Program-made: the position numbers and the translations under genes
Part shown: positions 56,887-64,000 of the stretch, piece after piece
Numbering within the stretch: the stretch's first letter is position 1
Layout of the letters: each line of letters opens with the position of its first letter
From: Amorphophallus konjac
Lineage: Eukaryota; Streptophyta; Magnoliopsida; Alismatales; Araceae
DNA: 64,000 nucleotides
Assembly (NCBI GenBank): GCA_022559845.1
Contig: CM040118.1
Location: forward strand, 266,499,519-266,563,518
Direction: 5' to 3'
The notes under the pieces: generated by a model
Seen by the model: the letters and a program-made list of their open reading frames with translations, nothing else
What the model was told of the DNA's origin: nothing
Databases searched by the model: none

Positions 56887-57588
56887 ATGGCCCCCACGTT
56901 CGGTCAACAGGCCGTCGAGAGCCATGTTCGGAACGGCTACTTGGCCGTCCCCCTCAGCTTCGGGAGCTTCCCTCCCGTGGTAGGCTTCCCCAACTTCCTC
57001 GGGGTAGCCTTCACAAACCTGCTGGACGTGGAAGCGTCTAACAGGACTGAAAGCAACGCTCCTATCCAGGGGGCCGCCAAAGCTGCTGTCGGCCGATCAA
57101 TGGCCGAGACTTCCAAGACCGTCCCGACTGGGACGCTGAGCTGCAACGTGCACCATGTGCACCAAACTGTCGGCCCTTCTCACCTAGGGTCGGCCTCTCA
57201 CCAGAGGAGGCTTCGGAGGAGCCACGCCACGACATCACCCCGAGGCCGGTTCTCCAGCACCGGCAAGTCTGCTGTCATCGGGACTTTCCGGGTGCATCTT
57301 ACCGGACAATGTTCTGAGGTGATCCCGGATCGCATTGTACCCACCGTACCAGTGAACAACTCTTTTCAGGCACTGGAGAAGATGAAGGGCAAGATGACGC
57401 CCACCATTCCGGCCCCAGCACCGCAGCAGCAGTCGGCCTCCAGGCCCACCAAAGATAACCAAGTTTGGGTTCCCAAGGGGGCCCGGTTCACCTCACCAGC
57501 CCGGGCAGGGCCCAGCACCTTCCGCCCGGCAGGGCACAACAAGGAGATCGGGTCAGGACATCGGCCCCCATCTGCCAGCCGGCATTAA
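56887..57588 (+). CDS. N-terminal frame of the Tat/Ogre-like element
   Basis: A 233-residue frame begins at ATG 56887 (MAPTFGQQAVESH), 100 bp after the primer site. It is Ser/Thr/Pro/Gln-rich with no recognised domain; a VWVPKGARF motif lies near the end. It overlaps the gag-protease frame by 124 nt (57465-57588), which is read one base back. A single indel or a -1 shift would join them. Ogre-type elements often have an extra ORF ahead of gag, so it may be that ORF or simply the Gag N-terminus. Confidence 0.55.
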   Translation: MAPTFGQQAVESHVRNGYLAVPLSFGSFPPVVGFPNFLGVAFTNLLDVEASNRTESNAPIQGAAKAAVGRSMAETSKTVPTGTLSCNVHHVHQTVGPSHLGSASHQRRLRRSHATTSPRGRFSSTGKSAVIGTFRVHLTGQCSEVIPDRIVPTVPVNNSFQALEKMKGKMTPTIPAPAPQQQSASRPTKDNQVWVPKGARFTSPARAGPSTFRPAGHNKEIGSGHRPPSASRH

Positions 57589-60500
57589 CTACACAGGCCG
57601 CACCGGAGAACATCCACCGTCGACACTACCGACGTCACTATCAGGCTGCCCGTGCGGAGCCTGCAACCCACATGCCTGTTGCTGTTAATAGGGCAACATC
57701 ACTAGCGTCTCCCCCTGACCAGGACTGGGAAGGAGTGGAGCAAGCCATGAAGAACTACTTGCGGGGCCCGAGGAGCACTCCTCTGGGTCGCCAGAGATTA
57801 TTGGGGGCAGTAGCCTCTGCATTTGAAGAAGCAGAGACTCGGCCTGTGCCCAGCGCCGAGTCAAGAAACTGCTTTGAGGAGCGTTATCAGTCCCCGCCGA
57901 AAGAAGAAGTAAATTCACGGAGATCGGTCTTTGACAGATTGGTCTTTCCAGGTAGGCCGTCGAGAAGAACAACAAGGAGAGGCAGAGACCTAAGAGTTTA
58001 TACCTGCAACATGGCAGGGGTATCTGGCCAGTACGGGGCTCTACCAACCGAGCCCGAAGAAGTGGCCAGGCTTGCCACAAGGCCAGGACCTCTTACCAGA
58101 AGAGGGAAAGCGACAACTGAGAAGACACAAGTCAACACTGGAGAAGGTGACTATGACGAACCCTCAATGGCCTTGGCTGCCAATGTTATTATAGAAAGCA
58201 CCGCGGGAGGACCATCCACCTCATCCGAAGAGGTGCCGATCAAAGAAAGAGGGGGCACTAGCCTTTCCATGAACGACCCTGCAATATTGCACATGATGCA
58301 GCAATATCAGCGGGAGATCGAATTGTTAAAGAAACAACTGACAGAAAGAGCCGCTCAGCCCTCAACATCCGGGCAGACTGAAGCATTGCCAGAGACCTAT
58401 GGGGGTAACAGTTAGGCCTCGGAAGCTTCTCTGCAGGCGACGGTGTCTCCCCTAATACCTACCTACACTGGTGGTGTACCCCTGCATCAGCCACAACATG
58501 TCACACCGGCCCTGCCACCGAACCTGCCATTCCAAGGGTCCACTATTGTACCTCAGGCGACAGTGTTAACAACACCGCTAGCGCAACCGGCCCATTTCTA
58601 TCCAAACCCGGTTGACCCCGCAACAGTGAGCAGACTAATGCTCGAACAAATGATAGACATGAAGTTGGCAGAGAGGAGTGATGGTGATCACACGCCATTC
58701 GACGTATACCGGGTACCTTACCCGGCACACTATGCTACCAAGAGGCTACCGGTCGGCATCTCCAAGCCGCCGAAGTTTGAGAAATTTAATGGGCAAGGGT
58801 CTCCCAGGGAGCACATTGCCTATTATGTGAATGTTATAGGGGATCTAGCCACAGATGAAGCTTATCTTCTCAAGTTCTTCGGCTCGACACTTACCGGGCT
58901 CGCTTTCGAGTGGTACTCGAGCTTGCCCGCCAGGTCCATTGCAGACTGGCCCGATATGCAGAAGAAATTCAAGGAAAGGTTCTACATAGCTGAGCGGGAG
59001 GTAACCGTGGTAGAGCTTTATGCCACGAGACAGAGAAATGATGAGTCAGCACTCGATTACATAAAGAGATGGAGGAACCTCAGCATGAGGTGCAAACGTC
59101 CCCCGCATCAGGAGGACGCAGTTCAGATATGTAAATAGAATTTGAAGAAGGAAATCCTTGAGAGGATGATCGGTGCTGAGGTAAGGTCATTTGACCGTCT
59201 GAATAACATAGTAGCAGAGATTGAGGCATTCGTTGCTCGATACTCTTCCGCTCCAGCTGCATCGAGCCAGAGGGCCAGGCAGGTCGAGAAAAGACCAATA
59301 CCGCCAGAAGTTCACACACTGGAGTTCGAAGCTTTCGAGAGACAAACAGAGAAAGCCAAGGGAATAGACAACCCTCCTCCGCCCAGGGCCACTGAACAGC
59401 AGGAAGGTCCCTCCTTGCGGGAGAAGATGAGGAATAAATTGTATTCTTTTCCTCGAGACAAAGCCCGGGTCCTGTTTGAATGGGCCACCAGGTACAACAA
59501 GATCACATTACCAGATCCAAGGAGGCCTGGTGACTTGAAGAAGAAGGATGATCCTCGCTTTTGCCCATACCATAAGATGCTTGGGCATACCATTGAGGAT
59601 TGTTACATCTTCAAGGACATCATTGAGTCCTTGATCAAGAAGGGAGAGCTAGACATGGGGGAGCTCAGAGTGGATCCTCCGCAGCCGCATGAGATGTCGA
59701 ACATCGGCACCACTGTCAACATGATATATTTATACCAGCAGCTGCCTGAAGAATGGGCGGAGGCCAGTACACAGGCAACTTATCAAGCCTTCGTCATGGA
59801 GCCAGCTCAAGACCAAGGAGGTTGGCAAGCCGCGCCGACGAAGAACAGAAGAAGAAGACAAGCTCCCCGGCCCACTCCAGAAGTTCACATAAGGGGCGTC
59901 ATACCCCGGCCGGCACCGCCACCAGTGATACCTGTCTTGCATGACACAGCCCCAAGGCTCGTTATGAGACGGCCCACTTACAAAAAGAAGAAACACATCC
60001 CGATGCAGGTGCACAAGGAAACCAGCCCTGTGGTTGAAAGACTCCAGGCTATTATTGATGGGCTTGAAGATTATGAGTAGCTCGAGAGCCAGCCTGTGGA
60101 GTTGAAGGAGTATGTCCCTTGGGAGGAGTTCGAGTCACTCGAACTAGCTCCAGAAGCGGAAGCCGAGATGAAAGAAGATCCTCTCTTGTGGGGTGAGCTT
60201 CCCCAAGAGCAGTTGCCAGCCACTGAAGAGAAGAAGAAAAAGAAGAAGAGAAGACCTAGAAACAAGAAGAAGAGTGGGGTTGTCCTTTCTTGCAACACCC
60301 TCTCAACATTATTTGACACAGCCCTCTCCCTGAGAGAGGAAGAGCAAGAAGTGCCCGTCGAGCCGTCAGAGGTGAATCAAGCTGAAGCATCCACCTCCCA
60401 ACATGCCACCAGGTCGGGAAGGAAGTGGGGACGTCCTCCTCAGGCCAACCACAACATCATGTTCAAGGGAGAACAACCGTATCACATCCCCGAGCCTAGG

Positions 60501-62645
60501 GTCCAAGGCATGGAGATTCCCCCTCCCTTAGGTCTCTACCCCGGAGAACCGGTCGGCCAGGCCGCCCCTTCATTTATTGAATTTCTTACGACTCAGAGGG
60601 GAAAACAGTCATGCCCCCGCAAGTCCCAGTAGGCCAAAGAGGTAGGTAGCCCCTTGGCCCCGTTGGTACCGACTCCTCCTCGGCCGAGGGAAGAACCTGA
60701 AAACACCCCGAACCTTGCCGAGTTCATGAAAGAAAGGGAAGTGACCCAGCAGCCTCCGCAAGCTCAAGCGGCACTCGACCCAGCGGAAGAGGCACCCGCC
60801 GAGCCAGCTCCCCAGGTTCAAGGTGGAGGCAGGCGCAGTAGAGCCGAAGAGATGAAGTTGCTCGAGGTCCGAGCCAGCAACAGAATAGTCAAGCACCTGA
60901 AGAAGATCCCAACCAGGTTCATCGTCTGGGAAATCCTATCTCTAGATGAAGAGACACGGCAAGCCATCATTGCTGCGCTCCAGACGCCGGCATATGTTGA
61001 AGCCTGCCTCGCAGAAATGTCACCTGAAGTAGCTGTGGCCTTCACAGAAGAGGATATGCTTCTACCTACCTGCAGTCACAATAGGCCACTCTACATGAAG
61101 GGGCAGCTGAATGGGCATCCCATTAACCGAGTATTGGTCGACCCTGGGACAGTAGTGAACATACTCCCCTATCGGGTGTATCAGAAACATTACTTTGACG
61201 TACACCTGGTCGAGGTCAGGAACGTCAAGATTGCCAGCTTCAACCAGAAGTGCGAGGTCCCTATGGGGGTCGCAGAGTTCAACCTCTCCCTCAGCGACTT
61301 CACCACCAAGGTCCAGTTCCATGTGATCAACTCCAGCACCTCTTACAAGGCATTGCTCGGCAGACCTTGGCTGAACCAAAACCGCGTGGTACCATCCACT
61401 CTGCACCAATGCATCAAGTACCCCGGCAACGGGAAAGAGGAGAGAATCTTTGCCGACCTCCATCCTTTCGAAGTGTTCGAATGTCACTTATCAGACGCTA
61501 ATCTCTATTTGGAAAAGCCGAAGCAAGTCTCCCAAGCCACTCAGGACAAAGGAAAGAAGAAGGCAGAGCCTGACAGCTGGTTCCCTCCACCACCGCCTGG
61601 CTATGTGGCTCCCCCTCATGTGTCATTCATTTCCGAAGCAGAAGGGGTATTCCGGGCCACCTCTCTTCCCATCTACCCTACACCGGGAACACCATACCTT
61701 GAAGACTTGCTGCAAGATGTCAGGGTCCCGCCCGGGATCATCAAGCCTCTCGTAGAAGCTGACGGCCAGGTGGTTGAACCATTAAAGACCTTCGAGGTGC
61801 CCAACCCCGAGGGTCTGCCTACCATCTTTTATGTGGCCAAGGAGCACCCGGTCAAGGGGGATGACGATTGTAGACTCCCCGATGAGCTGCACGACCCACT
61901 CGTCCCAATCATGGGACTCCCTGACGTAGCCGGTCGTGTGGTCAAGATGACCAGAAAGCAAGGGATCCCCGTTTGCCAGCTCTCCAGTCGGAAAGAAATG
62001 TTCAAGAAAATGTGGAACCCACCAAACCTGGACCGGAGGTTGTTGCAAATCACCCGGCATCCAGGGTTGGGCTTTTCACTAGAAGATTCCTATGAAGCCG
62101 ATGTGATATCAGTCTCTTCTCCAGGCGGCAATAGCCACGCAGGCACTGCAGGCCCATGGCAGGTTGAAGGCCGCCAGCACCTTATGCCTTTGGCCAACGA
62201 AGAACAAGATGAAGAAATATTACTATGGAATCCACATCCCTGTAGGAGCAAGGGGAAGGTCCCATCCTCCTCTGAGGGACCAACCTCGAATAACTGCAGT
62301 AGCAGGGTGCCATTACCATGGTCTGACATTGATGCAAAGGACGGGGAAGCAAGTCGGACTCCGAGCTTCCCTCGGTGCGACTCTGCCCTCTTTGCCTTGT
62401 GTTATCAACAACAGCGGGAAATTGAAATGTTGAGGGCTCGATTGGCCGAAGCGACTGCACTCGTATCTGACTTAATCAAGAGCATCTTCTGCCAACAGAA
62501 CATCGACACGCGCCAGTCCCCGAACAACATCCCGAATGCCCCCGCGCACCTGAGAAAGGAGGCAAGGGATGTAGCTATCCCCCTAGTCAGACAATTGGCC
62601 GAGCCAAATCCTACACTACAGGAGAGGATGGAAAGGCCTTACTGA
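57465..62645 (+). pseudogene. gag: Tat/Ogre-like Gag-protease polyprotein without RT
   Basis: One frame of 1,727 codons runs to the stop at 62643-62645, interrupted only by TAG at 58413, 59136, 60078 and 60630. The Gag core is at about 58760-59120 (KPPKFEKFNGQGSPREHIAY, then FEWYSSLPARSIADW, then DYIKRWRNLSMRC). A Tat-type zinc motif (FCPYHKMLGHTIEDCYIFKD) is near 59560-59620, then a basic EEKKKKKKRRPRNKKK stretch near 60230. A pepsin-like protease is at about 61080-61400 (NRVLVDPGTVVNILPY; LLGRPWL), where the usual D(S/T)G or DNGS is DPGT. A 400-residue tail ends in a short coiled coil. No reverse transcriptase, RNase H or integrase follows, so the element depends on others, or pol was deleted. 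Confidence 0.8.
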
Positions 62646-62790
62646 TGTGGCACAGCCCAAAGACCACTAAATATGATAAGGTGACCCTAGGACTTAGACC
62701 CGCAAGCATACAAGCGCTCAATGATTCTCACAACGACGATTTCTGCTCACTCGGTTCACACGTTCACCCGGTGGGTCCGGGAGATGATGG
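62646..62790 (+). other. 3' noncoding stretch of the Tat/Ogre-like element
   Basis: Noncoding sequence after the polyprotein stop. It ends in a moderately purine-rich stretch (GGGTCCGGGAGATGATGG) that could be the polypurine tract. Confidence 0.4.
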
Positions 62791-64000
62791 TGAGTGTCCG
62801 AGGCGGGACCCAATTGTCCTAATGGACTTACAATGCTAAGGCTGACCTCCAATGGGCCTGAGAGTCCCAACTTTGTGGGTGGCTGACCCGCAAGGCGGGG
62901 TGTGGGGTGGCACTCACTCACGGGCCGCGGTGGGCACGATATTGCTTAAAATGAATTCCGAGCACTCTCTTACCGTCCGACGGGCATTCAAGGCAATACT
63001 ACATTTGCAGAAATGAAGCTACAAGGGTGTGATCAGAAGCTCACCTGATCGGTGTGAAGACACCGATCCCGTTCGGAGACGAGGGCGCGCCGGGAGGCGA
63101 GGGTATACACTCGATCGCCGCGGCGATGGAGCTTGACCTGAAAATGTGAAGAGGTACAGCACTACGCCCCTTGCAAGGGGGGGGATCTTGGGGTGGGGGT
63201 TAATGTATTACAACCAAAAATTACCTCCATGCAGGGAGGGGCCTTCAGCCGGCCAAGCGGGGAGGGGAACGAGCGAGATAGAGTCGACTTTCCGAGCTTT
63301 GCCGATTCTGCCTAGCTTCTGTAATTCTGGACAGAGGGCTGATGTCGATGCTACCAATAATTCCACTGAGCTTAGAATCTGATGAAACTTGCGCCAAAAG
63401 CTTTCTAACCGGAGAGGGGTGCGGCTTGAATTTTTGGACGACGTTCTGATCTGGGGGCTGACTGCTCCAGCAACTGGAAGATGGATGCAGCTCTGGTCTC
63501 TGGCTGAGCTTAGTCTGAAACAGCAGGTTGCAGAAGCTGCCACGATCGCTCCTGAGCTCCAAATTTGGCACCGCTAGACTCGTTAAAATCGTGGACGAGT
63601 CTACTTTGCATAAAAACAAACGGGGAAGTCTTCTGATGTTGGAGATGATCTGGGTGTCTAGAGAAGTGGACGGTGGTCGGTGCAGACTGTGAGGAGGCAG
63701 ACCGGCGTGGGTGTGGTAGAAAATTGGTATCTCTGGTTGTCGGATGCCGAACGGGGTTCCGCCTTCTTTTCCTGGACGCTGACAGGGGGAGGAAGAACTT
63801 TTTAGAAGACCTCGAAGACTGGTTCCTTCAAGGTTCGTCGTGGGAGAGTCTTCTCTGCGGCTCTGGCTCCTGGTCTGAGAGGTTCTGCGCAGTCGGGGAA
63901 GAACAGCCTTCACGGACGGCCAAGAACTCGGAATGGAGTGATTCCACCTCGTCTGCGAAGAGCACAGGGAGGCCTTTCCAGAAAGTTAGGCCACGCCACC
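62791..64000 (+). mobile_element. Probable LTR start of a Tat/Ogre-like element, runs off the window
   Basis: Starts TGAGTGTCCGAGGCGGGAC. A noncoding block with CACTCACTCACGGG near 62910 and CATGCAGGGAGGGG near 63228 shows the same broad layout as 54044-55439. It could be the 3' LTR of the element at 56764-62790, but this cannot be confirmed because it does not align clearly with the 5' side and the right end is outside the window. Open frames 63146-63913 show no recognisable domain. Confidence 0.4.

Noticed and set aside
63146..63913. Ser-rich frames near the window end
   Set aside because: No recognisable domain, overlapping frames on both strands in an LTR-like block.

Overview
The window is plant nuclear DNA made almost entirely of nested transposable elements. 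No host gene, tRNA, rRNA gene or CRISPR array could be supported. The plant call rests on three Sirevirus-type Ty1/copia elements, two Tekay/Del-type chromovirus pieces, a Cassandra-like element carrying a 5S rRNA-derived segment, a Tat-lineage Ty3/gypsy element with a spliced antisense gene, a plant L1-type LINE with a C-terminal RNase H, and a second Tat-like element with only gag and protease. This mix suggests heterochromatin of a large flowering-plant genome; the species cannot be named.

Layout from left to right. 1-4250: Sirevirus A (minus), made of 3' noncoding DNA, a shortened gag, a primer binding site and a broken 5' LTR. 4251-16174: Sirevirus B (minus), with its 3' LTR at 4251-6622, 3' noncoding DNA to 8187, pol at 8188-14350 and a gag cut at 16174. 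Its RNase H is split by a 3.0 kb Tekay-type solo LTR (8502-11542) flanked by ACAAT duplications. 16175-16664: a Cassandra-like LTR and internal domain, joined at a shared terminal sequence to the 3' LTR (16665-20190) of Tekay A (minus; pol 20270-23674, gag 23675-24631). Tekay A has lost its 5' LTR and abuts an opposite-facing Tekay-type LTR (about 24791-27610).

27611-54043 is the backbone of Sirevirus C (minus). Its 3' LTR is 27611-30021, followed by 3' noncoding DNA. A full-length LINE (30450-36418, 13-bp target duplication) and an 11 kb Tat element (37836-48885, plus strand) sit inside that region. Pol (48932-52010) and gag (52041-54043) follow. The gag is cut at 54043 by a Tat/Ogre-like region: an LTR-like block, a 1,320-bp near-perfect palindrome ending at a primer binding site, one long gag-protease frame to 62645, and another LTR-like block running off the window.

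Most coding regions are decayed. The in-frame stops fall mainly at codons explained by C-to-T change at CG or CHG sites, as expected of methylated repeats. The most notable signals are the antisense gene whose 82-nt intron restores frame, LTR-specific arrays of short repeated or palindromic words, the Cassandra/Tekay junction, the palindrome, and two gag-bearing elements without reverse transcriptase.
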